Part shown: piece by piece, positions 1 through 7,167 of the stretch
How positions within the stretch are numbered: position 1 is the stretch's first letter
How the letters are laid out: every line of letters begins with the position of its first letter
Origin: Spirochaetales bacterium
GTDB taxonomy: Bacteria; Spirochaetota; Spirochaetia; Treponematales; Rectinemataceae
NCBI GenBank assembly: GCA_015657395.1
Contig: JADLKI010000008.1
Span: 272,739 to 282,712 of the forward strand
DNA: 9,974 bases
Direction: 5' to 3'
Notes under the pieces: model-generated
The model's database searches: none
What the model was told of the DNA's origin: nothing
What the model saw: the letters and a program-made list of their open reading frames with translations, nothing else
Position numbers and translations under genes: made by a program

Positions 1-78
1 TTTCCCCCGCCGATATCGGAGGAAGCGTCCGCGCACGGATTTGTGCAGGCCGGCAGCGTGTTGTATAAAACGCTTTGA
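1..78 (+). CDS. C-terminal end of an unidentified protein (5' truncated by window)
   Basis: Frame 1 is open from the first base to a TGA at 76-78 and gives 25 residues ending AGSVLYKTL. The codon use matches the GC-rich genes downstream, and the stop lies 57 nt before fabD, so this is probably the end of a real upstream gene. I do not recognise the family from so short a piece. It is not an obvious FabH, PlsX or ACP C-terminus, which would be common fab neighbours. The stop codon overlaps the TTGACA hexamer proposed as the fabD promoter. Confidence 0.5.
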   Translation, partial: FPPPISEEASAHGFVQAGSVLYKTL

Positions 79-103
79 CAATTCTGACAGATTCTGAGAA
101 AAT
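75..103 (+). promoter_or_regulatory. Candidate sigma-70-type promoter of the fab operon
   Basis: A perfect TTGACA at 75-80 is followed after 17 nt by GAAAAT (98-103, 4 of 6 to TATAAT), placing the transcript start near 110 and leaving about 26 nt of leader before the fabD ATG. The -35 lies across the stop codon of the upstream gene. The spacer carries ATTCTGA twice (81-87 and 91-97), exactly 10 bp apart, which could be a regulator half-site pair on one helix face. The -10 is weak, so this is a prediction. Confidence 0.5.
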
Positions 104-135
104 GTAAAGCTTGCGACTATATGCATGGAGGGCTT

Positions 136-1056
136 ATGAAAACGTGCTTTCTTTTCCCCGGCCAGGGAGCGCAGTTCCCGGGCATGGCCAAAGATTTCTA
201 CGAGACAAGCAAGGCCGTGCGCGACCTGTTTCAGTCTGCGTCGGATGCCGCCTCAATGGATCTGAAAAAACTGCTCTTCGAGAGCGATGAAGAGACGCTC
301 AGACAGACGAAAAACACGCAGATCGCAATGGTCACCGCCGGGGCGGCGGCGGCACTCTCCGCGAAGGAACACGGCATCAAGCCTGCCGGCGCCGCGGGCT
401 TCTCTGTCGGTGAATGGCCGGCACTGGCCGAAGCGGGCGTCATAAGCCTCTACGATATGTTCCGCCTGGTCGCCGAGCGGGGCAGACTGATGGATGAAGC
501 GGGAAACCATTCCGGCGGCTCGACGATGAGTGCAGTGCTCTATCTTTCCCCTGAAAAAATCGAGCAGGTGATACGGGATGCCGGCTTAAAGCAATGTTGG
601 ATAGCGAATTACAACAGTCCTGTCCAGTGTGTAATCTCCGGCACGGAAGCAGATATCGCCATTGCGGAGGAAAAGCTCCGCCAGGCGGGGGCCAGGCGCG
701 TCATCCGCCTCAAAGTGTCGGGCGCCTTCCATTCTCCGCTCATGCAGGAAGCCTACGAAGCCTTTAAGGAGCTCGTCGAAGCGACAGCCTTTTCGGACCC
801 CAAAATCAGTCTCTATTCCAACGTCACCGGAAAGAAAGTGCTCAGCGGGGCAGAAGCAAAGCGCTATGCCTCATTGCAGATAATTTCTCCCGTGCGCTGG
901 ATCGACGAAGAATCGAACATCACGGCCGATGGTTTTGACCAGTGCCTCGAGACGGGCCCCGGAAACGTCCTCACAGGTCTTTGGAAGGCCTCGGGTTCGC
1001 CGGTTTCCTGTATCGCGACAGGCACGCTCGATGCGCTTGTTTCGTTCTCGCTCTAG
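136..1056 (+). CDS. fabD: Malonyl-CoA:ACP transacylase (FabD)
   Basis: FabD moves malonyl groups from CoA to acyl carrier protein to supply the elongation steps of type II fatty-acid synthesis in the cytoplasm. The 306-residue product has the N-terminal FPGQGAQ (residues 7-13), the nucleophile elbow GFSVGE with Ser90, the arginine of GRLMDEA (Arg117), the catalytic histidine in GAFHSPLM (His199), and the glutamine of LQIISPVRW (Gln248). These match E. coli FabD Ser92, Arg117, His201 and Gln250. The ATG at 136 is preferred over the in-frame ATG at 121 because GGAGGG (127-132) lies just before it and the protein then begins in the usual way. The residue before the nucleophile is Phe rather than the usual His (GHS). 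It is the first gene of the fabD-fabG-fabF-glgX run, 18 nt before fabG. Confidence 0.96.
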   Translation: MKTCFLFPGQGAQFPGMAKDFYETSKAVRDLFQSASDAASMDLKKLLFESDEETLRQTKNTQIAMVTAGAAAALSAKEHGIKPAGAAGFSVGEWPALAEAGVISLYDMFRLVAERGRLMDEAGNHSGGSTMSAVLYLSPEKIEQVIRDAGLKQCWIANYNSPVQCVISGTEADIAIAEEKLRQAGARRVIRLKVSGAFHSPLMQEAYEAFKELVEATAFSDPKISLYSNVTGKKVLSGAEAKRYASLQIISPVRWIDEESNITADGFDQCLETGPGNVLTGLWKASGSPVSCIATGTLDALVSFSL

Positions 1057-1074
1057 AACAAAGGAGGCTTGTCC

Positions 1075-1785
1075 ATGAGCGGACTGTTGTCTGGTCAGGT
1101 ATGTATCGTCACAGGAGCGTCGCGGGGCATCGGGCTCGCGACCGCCATCCGCTTCCGGGACGAAGGTGCCCGTGTGTATGGCCTTTCGCGCACGAAGCCC
1201 GAGGCGGATATTCCCTGGATTTTATGCGACATTACGGATGAAGCATCTATAGATTCCGCAATCAATTCCATCATCCAAAAGGAAAACCGCATCGATGTCC
1301 TCGTGAACAATGCCGGCATTACGCGCGACGGGCTTCTCATGCGCATGAAGACTGAAGACTGGGATGCAGTTCTGGCTTCGAATCTGCGCAGCGCCTTTCT
1401 TCTGAGCCGGGCCGTCTCGCGGCTTATGCTGAAACAGCGCAGCGGCTGCATTCTCAACATGTCGAGTGTGGTGGGTCTGCACGGGAATGGCGGTCAGGCG
1501 AACTATGCCGCGTCGAAAGCCGGGCTCATAGGCCTTACGAAGAGCCTCGCCAAAGAGCTTTCTTCGCGGAATATCCGCGTCAACGCAATAGCTCCCGGTT
1601 ATATCGAAACGTCAATGACGGCCGTCCTGCCCGAAACAGCCAGGGAAAGCCTGAAGACGGCCGTCCCCCTGCAGCGGCCGGGAAGGCCGGAAGAGGTGGC
1701 GGAGGCTGCCCTCTTCCTCTGCAGCGATCGGGCGGCATATATTACAGGGATTATATTGAATGTCGACGGCGGCATGGGGATGTAA
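1075..1785 (+). CDS. fabG: 3-oxoacyl-[ACP] reductase (FabG)
   Basis: FabG performs the NADPH-dependent reduction of 3-oxoacyl-ACP to 3-hydroxyacyl-ACP, the first reductive step of each elongation cycle. The 236-residue product is a classical short-chain dehydrogenase. It has the TGASRGIG nucleotide loop (13-20), Arg39 after beta-2 consistent with NADPH preference, NNAG (78-81), and the tetrad Asn103, Ser131, Tyr144, Lys148 (YAASK). The run NGGQANYAASKAG and the C-terminal VDGGMGM are typical of FabG rather than other SDRs. AAGGAGG at 1061-1067 sits 7 nt before ATG 1075. A TTG at 1069 is also in frame but too close to that site. Only 4 nt separate its stop from fabF, where acpP would often lie. 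Confidence 0.95.
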   Translation: MSGLLSGQVCIVTGASRGIGLATAIRFRDEGARVYGLSRTKPEADIPWILCDITDEASIDSAINSIIQKENRIDVLVNNAGITRDGLLMRMKTEDWDAVLASNLRSAFLLSRAVSRLMLKQRSGCILNMSSVVGLHGNGGQANYAASKAGLIGLTKSLAKELSSRNIRVNAIAPGYIETSMTAVLPETARESLKTAVPLQRPGRPEEVAEAALFLCSDRAAYITGIILNVDGGMGM

Positions 1786-1789
1786 CACT

Positions 1790-3028
1790 ATGAGTAAAAG
1801 AAGAGTAGTAGTCACCGGTTTTGGTGTTCTGAGTCCATTGGGGAATGATGTCCCTTCTTTCTGGTCGAATGTCAAAGCCAACAAATCGGGTATAGGGCCG
1901 ATTACGCTTATCGATGCATCGGACCTTGCGGTGAAGATCGCGGGAGAGGTCAAGGGTTTCGATCCGGCACTGCGGATCGACCCGAAAGACTCCAAGAAAA
2001 TGGACCGGTTTGCGCAATTTGCCGTGTACGCTGCCCTTGAGGCCCTGGAATCTGCGCATCTTCAAAAGGACGCCCTGGATCCTGTAAGGACCGGCGTGTG
2101 TCTGGGCACGGGCCAGGGCGGTTCCAGCACCATCGAAGAGGCTGGCGTGCGCCTCGCGGAGCGGGGGCCGGGCCGCGTTCCTCCTCTGACCGTGGCAAAG
2201 GGCCTTGCGAATTTCGGCGCCGCACAGATCGCGCTTTCGCTCGACATCCACGGCCCGAACATGACGGTTGTCACCGCCTGCGCCGCAGCGACGGACGCCA
2301 TTGGCCAAGCCATGCACCTCATCCGCGACGGATACGCGGACATCATGTTCTCCGGCGGTTCCGAGGCGAGCATCGTGCGCATGTGCATGGCGAGCTTCAT
2401 CAATATTCAGGCCCTTTCCTTCCGGAACGATGAGCCCGAAAAGGCTTCGCGCCCCTTCGACAAAGACCGCGACGGTTTTATCATGGCCGAAGGTGCGGGT
2501 ATCCTCGTGCTCGAAGAATACGAGCACGCAAAGGCCCGCGGCGCGAAAATCTACGCAGAGATTGCGGGCTTCGGCACGACCTGCGACGCCCACCATCTCA
2601 CCGCTCCCGATCCCGAAGGCCTCTGGGTCGCCAAGGCGATCGAGCTGGCGCTCAACGATGCCGGCATGAAACCGGAGGACATCGACTATGTGAGCGCTCA
2701 CGGCACCGCGACCCCCCTCAACGACCCCATCGAGACCAAAGCCATTAAACATGCATTCGGCCAACATGCCTACAGGCTCAAAATATCGAGCCTCAAATCC
2801 ATGATCGGACACTGCATCGGCGCGGCGGGGGCCATTGAGTCGATCGCGGCCATTCTGGGAATGAACGAAGACTACATCCATCCGACCATCAACCTCGACA
2901 ATCCCGATCCGGAATGCGATCTCGATTATGTTCCCAATAAGGGCATTCGCATGCCCATACGCGCCTTCGTCAAGGAATCGATGGGCTTTGGCGGACAGAA
3001 TGCCGTGCTTGTCATAACGCGGCCATGA
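1790..3028 (+). CDS. fabF: 3-oxoacyl-[ACP] synthase II (FabF, KAS II)
   Basis: FabF condenses malonyl-ACP with acyl-ACP, extending the fatty-acid chain by two carbons. The 412-residue length is standard. It has the thiolase-fold Cys-His-His triad: Cys164 in TACAAA, His304 in SAHGTATP and His341 in GHCIGAAGA, with Lys336 before it and the gatekeeper Phe400 in GFGGQN. The start is ATG 1790, four bases after the fabG stop, giving the usual MSKRRVVVTGFG. A weak GGGGA (1776-1780) inside the end of fabG may serve as Shine-Dalgarno. An upstream in-frame ATG at 1760 lies within fabG and would add an atypical leader. The 3' end overlaps glgX by ATGA. Confidence 0.96.
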   Translation: MSKRRVVVTGFGVLSPLGNDVPSFWSNVKANKSGIGPITLIDASDLAVKIAGEVKGFDPALRIDPKDSKKMDRFAQFAVYAALEALESAHLQKDALDPVRTGVCLGTGQGGSSTIEEAGVRLAERGPGRVPPLTVAKGLANFGAAQIALSLDIHGPNMTVVTACAAATDAIGQAMHLIRDGYADIMFSGGSEASIVRMCMASFINIQALSFRNDEPEKASRPFDKDRDGFIMAEGAGILVLEEYEHAKARGAKIYAEIAGFGTTCDAHHLTAPDPEGLWVAKAIELALNDAGMKPEDIDYVSAHGTATPLNDPIETKAIKHAFGQHAYRLKISSLKSMIGHCIGAAGAIESIAAILGMNEDYIHPTINLDNPDPECDLDYVPNKGIRMPIRAFVKESMGFGGQNAVLVITRP

Positions 3029-5277
3029 ACAGTCGCTGGCGAACCCTGCCCAAGGAATTGAAACTTCTGCCGGGCAACCCACTGCTTCCCGGAGCCGTGG
3101 CGCATCCGCAGGGCGTATATTTTTCGGTCTTTTCGCGCCATGCGACGGGCATGGTTCTGTGTCTCTACGAAAGTCCCCATGACGACAGGCCGGCAGCATC
3201 CCTGCATCTGGATCCCCTGGCCAACCGCACCGGCGACACGTGGCACTGCCATGTCCCCGGCCTGAGAGCCGGAACCCTGTATCTCTGGCGGGCCGAAGGG
3301 CCCTTTGAGCCCCGGGAGGGCCACCGCTTCAATCCCAATAAAATCCTCATCGATCCTTACGCCAAGGCGCTCACCGACGGCACTCTGGATCTCTGTTCCG
3401 CCCTCGCCTACGACGACGGGGCGCCCGAAAAAGACCTGTCGTTTTCAGACAGACCCAACGATCGATGCATGCCCAAATGCGTGGTCATCGAGGACGATTT
3501 CGACTGGGAGGGCGATACCCCACTCGACTATCCGCTCAAAGACTGCATCATCTACGAAACCCACGTGCGCGGCCTTACTCAGTCCCCTTCATCCAAGGCG
3601 AAGCACCGCGGCACATACCGCGGCGTGGTCGAGATGATCCCCTATTTCAAGGACCTCGGCATCACAAGCCTCGAACTGCTGCCGGTCCAGGAATTCGATT
3701 CAGCAGAGCGCTTCAGACGCAATCCCGTCACCGGCGAAAAACTCTCCAACTATTGGGGATACGCACCCATCGCATTCTTCGCCCCAAAGACCTCCTACGC
3801 TTTTCCCGAAGGCGCCGATCATGACAGCTTCGACCCGGCCCATCCCGTCAAAGAATTCAAGTACATGGTCAGAGAGCTGCACAAGTCGGGCATCGAAGTC
3901 ATTCTCGACGTGGTCTTCAACCATACCGCGGAGGGCAATGAACTGGGTCCGACCCTGAGTTTCCGCGGACTCGACAACTCGATCTACTACATGCTCGCAG
4001 ACGACAGGCGCTTCTACCGCAACTATTCAGGCTGCGGCAACACGCTCAACTGCAACCATCCGGTCATGCGCAACTTCATCATGGAATGCCTGCAGTATTG
4101 GGTCGTCACCATGCATGTGGACGGCTTCAGATTCGACCTCGGATCGATTTTGGGCCGCGACGAGCGCGGCAATCTGCTGCAGAATCCTCCCGTCATCGAA
4201 GCGATCGCCGAAGCTCCCCTTCTGCGGGATACAAAGATCATCGCCGAAGCCTGGGATGCGGGCGGCGCCTATCAGGTAGGAGCCTTCCCCGGAGGCCGCT
4301 GGGCAGAATGGAACGACCGCTACCGCGATGAAGTGCGGAGGTTCTGGCGGGGCGACGACGGTTTTGCGCCGCACTTGGCGACCCGCATCACCGGCTCAAG
4401 CGATCTGTACCTGAAAAACGGCAAGCGTCCCTTCCATTCGATCAACTTTGTCACTTCGCACGACGGCTTCACCATGAACGATCTCGTCTCCTTCCACCAG
4501 AAGCACAACGAGGCCAACGGCGAACAGAACTACGACGGGCTCAACGAAAATTATTCGTCGAATTACGGCATGGAGGGCGCCTCCGACGCACCTTTTATCG
4601 AAGAGACGCGAAACCGGCAGGTAAAGAATTTCTTTGCCACACTCCTGCTCTCCATCGGCACGCCGATGATTCTCGGCGGCGACGAATTCCGCCGCACGCA
4701 ACAGGGCAACAATAACGCCTACTGCCACGACAGTGAGCTTACCTGGTATGACTGGAGCCTGTTAAAACAGCACGGGGACATATATCGCTGTGTCAAAACG
4801 CTCATCGCCTTCCGAAAAAACCACTCCGCATTCCGGCGCGAGGATTTTTTCAGGGGTCTCCCGGACGAAGGCTCTCAGCCGAAGCGGCCGGCCGTCGGAG
4901 TACCCTCCGCCCAGAGCCCGGAAGAGACGCCTCCCGACATACTCTGGTACGATGAGCAGGGCAGGCCCCCCCAGTGGGAAAAGCTCGGCAAAGTCCTCAT
5001 TGCGCGCATCAACGAGCATACAGTGGTCCAGAATCTTCGCCACTCCTATATCCTCGCCTTCAACGCTTCGCCCGAAGCCATTCAAATCCGTCTGCCTCAC
5101 GACCACGAGCCGGACACATGGAAACGCGTCGCCGACACATCCCTTCCGCCGCCCCACGATGTCGGAGAGGGCGACTACCCTGTGCTGGCCGATCAAAAAG
5201 ACTATGTGATGGCGCCGCGCTCATTCGTTCTGCTTATTTCAAGCCTTGGGGTCACAGAGGACGGGGGCTCCGGCTGA
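3025..5277 (+). CDS. glgX: Glycogen debranching enzyme, GlgX/isoamylase type (GH13)
   Basis: This enzyme hydrolyses alpha-1,6 branch points of glycogen or limit dextrins. The 750-residue protein has an N-terminal CBM48-like beta domain (about 15-110), then a GH13 barrel with conserved region I DVVFNH (295-300), the nucleophile Asp371 in GFRFDL, the acid/base Glu408 in AEAWD, and the transition-state Asp480 in SHDGF. A C-terminal beta domain follows. It is longer than E. coli GlgX (657 residues), partly through a Pro-rich stretch at about 612-637 before DILWYDEQG. Its ATG overlaps the fabF stop (ATGA) and I see no strong ribosome binding site, so it is probably translated by coupling. Isoamylase or TreX specificity cannot be excluded. 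No intrinsic terminator is evident after it. Confidence 0.92.
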   Translation: MNSRWRTLPKELKLLPGNPLLPGAVAHPQGVYFSVFSRHATGMVLCLYESPHDDRPAASLHLDPLANRTGDTWHCHVPGLRAGTLYLWRAEGPFEPREGHRFNPNKILIDPYAKALTDGTLDLCSALAYDDGAPEKDLSFSDRPNDRCMPKCVVIEDDFDWEGDTPLDYPLKDCIIYETHVRGLTQSPSSKAKHRGTYRGVVEMIPYFKDLGITSLELLPVQEFDSAERFRRNPVTGEKLSNYWGYAPIAFFAPKTSYAFPEGADHDSFDPAHPVKEFKYMVRELHKSGIEVILDVVFNHTAEGNELGPTLSFRGLDNSIYYMLADDRRFYRNYSGCGNTLNCNHPVMRNFIMECLQYWVVTMHVDGFRFDLGSILGRDERGNLLQNPPVIEAIAEAPLLRDTKIIAEAWDAGGAYQVGAFPGGRWAEWNDRYRDEVRRFWRGDDGFAPHLATRITGSSDLYLKNGKRPFHSINFVTSHDGFTMNDLVSFHQKHNEANGEQNYDGLNENYSSNYGMEGASDAPFIEETRNRQVKNFFATLLLSIGTPMILGGDEFRRTQQGNNNAYCHDSELTWYDWSLLKQHGDIYRCVKTLIAFRKNHSAFRREDFFRGLPDEGSQPKRPAVGVPSAQSPEETPPDILWYDEQGRPPQWEKLGKVLIARINEHTVVQNLRHSYILAFNASPEAIQIRLPHDHEPDTWKRVADTSLPPPHDVGEGDYPVLADQKDYVMAPRSFVLLISSLGVTEDGGSG

Positions 5278-5308
5278 ATTGCAGTGTTATTTTTAAGACC
5301 GGATTACC

Positions 5309-5337
5309 TTGCCATTATGAAATTTCATGAATATTTT
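5309..5337 (+). promoter_or_regulatory. Candidate promoter with 12-bp palindrome in its spacer
   Basis: TTGCCA (5309-5314) and TATTTT (5332-5337) are separated by 17 nt, which would start transcription at about 5344-5345, on the ATG of the next gene. The spacer contains the perfect palindrome ATGAAATTTCAT (5317-5328), suited to a dimeric repressor. A better-looking TATAAT at 5337-5342 would start transcription inside the coding region and has no -35 at proper distance. Confidence 0.4.
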
Positions 5338-5344
5338 ATAATGT

Positions 5345-6013
5345 ATGAAAATAAGTCCGGGTGCGGACAATGCGTCGATTTTTCTGAGAAAAGGCCTTCA
5401 TGAACTTGCGCACCACAGGCCAGCCCAGGCGCTCGCATTCCTGCGGAAATCGGTAGAATTGATCCCGCCCTCATGCGAAAGCGAGCTCTCCAAGGCGCTG
5501 TATTGGCTCTCTATCGCGCTTCTCCGGCTGGACCAGCGCGACCTTGCGGTCAAAAGCCTCGCCAACGCGCAGAAGCTGCGCCGCCAGAGCTATGCCCGCA
5601 AGTTCTACGTCCGGAATGTCAACGAGTACGGCATGATCAGGCGTCCCACAAAGGAGCTCGATGATCTCTATGCCTTTGTCAGCATCCAACTTTCATCGTA
5701 TCTGCTCAAGCGTCAGAATCACCGCTTCGGTTCGGAAGCCGAGCATTCGGCCGTGCTCAAGCTGATCCTCGAGGCCTGGAAACGGCTTAAAGAGAATAAT
5801 GAGTTTCGAAATCTCGAGTGTGGAGAAAAACTGTATCTCTTCAGGAAACTGAAAATCGATTTTCCCAGCTTTAATGCCTATTCTGCTGGCCTCCGGTACG
5901 GTGCGCCCCGGGCCCTGCAGGCAACTCTCGATAATATACAGACCTGCTCCTGTGGTTCCGGCCTGCCCCGCATGCAGTGCTGCGGGCGAGTCCAAGGGCT
6001 TTCTGAACTCTAG
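5345..6013 (+). CDS. Helical-repeat (TPR-like) protein with C-terminal SEC-C zinc motif
   Basis: The product has 222 residues and no signal peptide. Residues about 12-80 look like two helical hairpins of the tetratricopeptide type (ALAFLRKSVELI, then ALYWLSIALLRLDQRDLAVKS). The middle is a charged helical region without recognised motifs. The C-terminus carries CSCGSG-x5-CCG (Cys201, Cys203, Cys212, Cys213), the SEC-C zinc-binding pattern first known from the SecA tail. Stand-alone SEC-C proteins are often of unknown function. A protein- or ribosome-associated role is inference only. No Shine-Dalgarno precedes ATG 5345 and no other in-frame ATG, GTG or TTG is near, so the start rests on position and on the promoter lying right before it. 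It stands 67 nt after glgX. Confidence 0.8.
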   Translation: MKISPGADNASIFLRKGLHELAHHRPAQALAFLRKSVELIPPSCESELSKALYWLSIALLRLDQRDLAVKSLANAQKLRRQSYARKFYVRNVNEYGMIRRPTKELDDLYAFVSIQLSSYLLKRQNHRFGSEAEHSAVLKLILEAWKRLKENNEFRNLECGEKLYLFRKLKIDFPSFNAYSAGLRYGAPRALQATLDNIQTCSCGSGLPRMQCCGRVQGLSEL

Positions 6014-6055
6014 GGTGGCCCGCGCTTCGGTTGTCAACTCCATATCCATTCACGC

Positions 6056-6102
6056 TTGTGTTTCATTTTTACACAATACTGGCTTCTTTTTCACGCAGTA
6101 TT
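6056..6102. promoter_or_regulatory. Two overlapping dyads, possible upstream activator sites
   Basis: TTGTGT-N9-ACACAA (6056-6076) is immediately followed by, and shares two bases with, AATACTG-N14-CAGTATT (6075-6102). Both have perfect arms. They lie roughly 145-190 bp before the predicted sigma-54 start site at about 6248, where enhancer-binding proteins usually bind. No regulator can be named. A chance origin in this AT-rich stretch is possible. The rest of 6014-6198 shows no gene and no convincing terminator for the preceding gene. Confidence 0.3.
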
Positions 6103-6198
6103 TCAAAATGACACACTGAGGGCGCCGGATACACGGTCAGCGGGCTCCCGTCACGATCCCGGCATTATTGGGAATACAATAAGATCTTCCAATATAGT

Positions 6199-6216
6199 GA
6201 ATTAAAAAATTAATTC
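6199..6216. repeat. 18-bp AT-rich palindrome next to the sigma-54 promoter
   Basis: GAATTAA-AAAA-TTAATTC is a perfect 7-bp inverted repeat with a 4-base centre, ending 6 bp before the -24 element. It could be a repressor site, a bending or IHF-like site, or simply AT-rich promoter DNA. Confidence 0.4.
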
Positions 6217-6221
6217 TGTTT

Positions 6222-6236
6222 TGGCACGTTTCTTGC
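6222..6236 (+). promoter_or_regulatory. Sigma-54 (RpoN) -24/-12 promoter of the sigma-factor gene
   Basis: TGGCACG (6222-6228) followed by TTTC and TTGCT (6233-6237) fits the RpoN consensus TGGCACG-N4-TTGCW with no mismatch. The invariant GG (6223-6224) and GC (6235-6236) are 10 nt apart as required. The start site is predicted near 6248, just before AAGGAG (6250-6255) and 14 nt before the ATG, so the element fits the gene exactly. An RpoN and an enhancer-binding AAA+ activator must be encoded elsewhere. Confidence 0.8.
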
Positions 6237-6261
6237 TTTATTAAATAGTAAGGAGATCCAG

Positions 6262-7140
6262 ATGACAGAGAAGAAACGGGTCAGGGAAACACGATCCAGT
6301 GCGGATTTTGACGACGAGAACGTGTTGTCCATGTATCTCCGCGAGATTAACCGGATTCCCCTACTTTCTCGCGAAGAAGAGAATGACTACGCAACGCGCG
6401 CTGCTGCAGGTGATGAGCAGGCCAAAGCGATTCTTGCCAAAAGCAACCTTCGTTTTGTCGTCAATGTCGCCAAGAAGTACCAAAACCAGGGTTTGCCTCT
6501 GGCAGACCTCATCGCTGAAGGCAATCTCGGCCTCTTGAATGCGATTGACCATTACGATGTCACCAAAGGCTACCACTTCATCTCGTATGCGGTGTGGTGG
6601 ATTCGCCAGGCGATACTCAAGTCAATCTGCGAAAAGAGCCGCATGATTCGCCTGCCCCTCAACAGGGCGAACGAGCTTGTGCAGATCGAAAAGGCCCGTG
6701 CCTTATTTGAAGGCGAGCTCTCCGAGGATGCAGAGATCCGCGAAGTAGCGGAATTCCTCGAAATGGAACCAGAGCACGTAAAGGACATCATTTCGATTTC
6801 CCGCGATTTGATTTCTCTCGACGCGCCGGTATATGACGAAAAGAATTCGACCACTGTGGGCGAGCTCATCGAAAACGAGCATCATGAAAGCCCTGAACAG
6901 ACCGCAATTCAGTCAAGCCTGCGCGACGATATCAATAAGGTCCTCGCAACGCTCACCGCGAAAGAGCGTGAGATTGTCGAGTACCGATTCGGGCTGAACG
7001 GTAAACGCCCAATGAGCCTCAAGGAGATTGGCGATCGGATGCATTTGACAAAAGAAAGAATTCGTCAGATCGAGAAAGCGGCCTTGAAAAAGGTATCCGT
7101 ACCCGAAACCATGGAAATTCTTCAGGCATACGTTGCCTGA
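6262..7140 (+). CDS. Sigma-70-family RNA polymerase sigma factor, short (RpoS/group 2-like)
   Basis: This 292-residue sigma subunit directs RNA polymerase to a set of promoters. It lacks region 1.1. Region 1.2 covers about 18-50 and region 2 about 58-125, with the melting and -10 recognition helix HFISYAVWWIRQAI at 105-118. Region 3 covers about 131-200 and region 4 about 228-280, with the -35 helix-turn-helix from MSLKEIGDRM to ERIRQIEKAA. AAGGAG at 6250-6255 lies 6 nt before ATG 6262. The short form and the sigma-54 promoter suggest an alternative, group 2 factor of RpoS type. However, Bacteroidetes primary sigma factors are equally short and share FISYAVWW, so a primary role is not excluded from sequence alone. 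It is monocistronic, with its own promoter and terminator. Confidence 0.9.
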   Translation: MTEKKRVRETRSSADFDDENVLSMYLREINRIPLLSREEENDYATRAAAGDEQAKAILAKSNLRFVVNVAKKYQNQGLPLADLIAEGNLGLLNAIDHYDVTKGYHFISYAVWWIRQAILKSICEKSRMIRLPLNRANELVQIEKARALFEGELSEDAEIREVAEFLEMEPEHVKDIISISRDLISLDAPVYDEKNSTTVGELIENEHHESPEQTAIQSSLRDDINKVLATLTAKEREIVEYRFGLNGKRPMSLKEIGDRMHLTKERIRQIEKAALKKVSVPETMEILQAYVA

Positions 7141-7167
7141 AGTCTTTCCAACTTTTGAACACTACAG

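Noticed and set aside
121..135. Earlier fabD start at ATG 121
   Set aside because: It would place the strong GGAGGG inside the coding region. ATG 136 gives the usual FabD N-terminus.
1751..3199. 482-residue open frame on the minus strand opposite fabF
   Set aside because: It is a GC-rich shadow frame. The product has no recognisable domain, and fabF on the other strand has all catalytic motifs.
5337..5342. Perfect TATAAT just before ATG 5345 as the -10
   Set aside because: The start would fall inside the coding region and no -35 lies at 16-18 nt. TATTTT five bases earlier fits better.
6221..6249. Sigma-70 reading of the sigma-gene promoter (TTGGCA-17-AATAGT)
   Set aside because: It would start transcription near 6256 and remove the AAGGAG at 6250-6255. 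The sigma-54 match is better and leaves the ribosome site intact.
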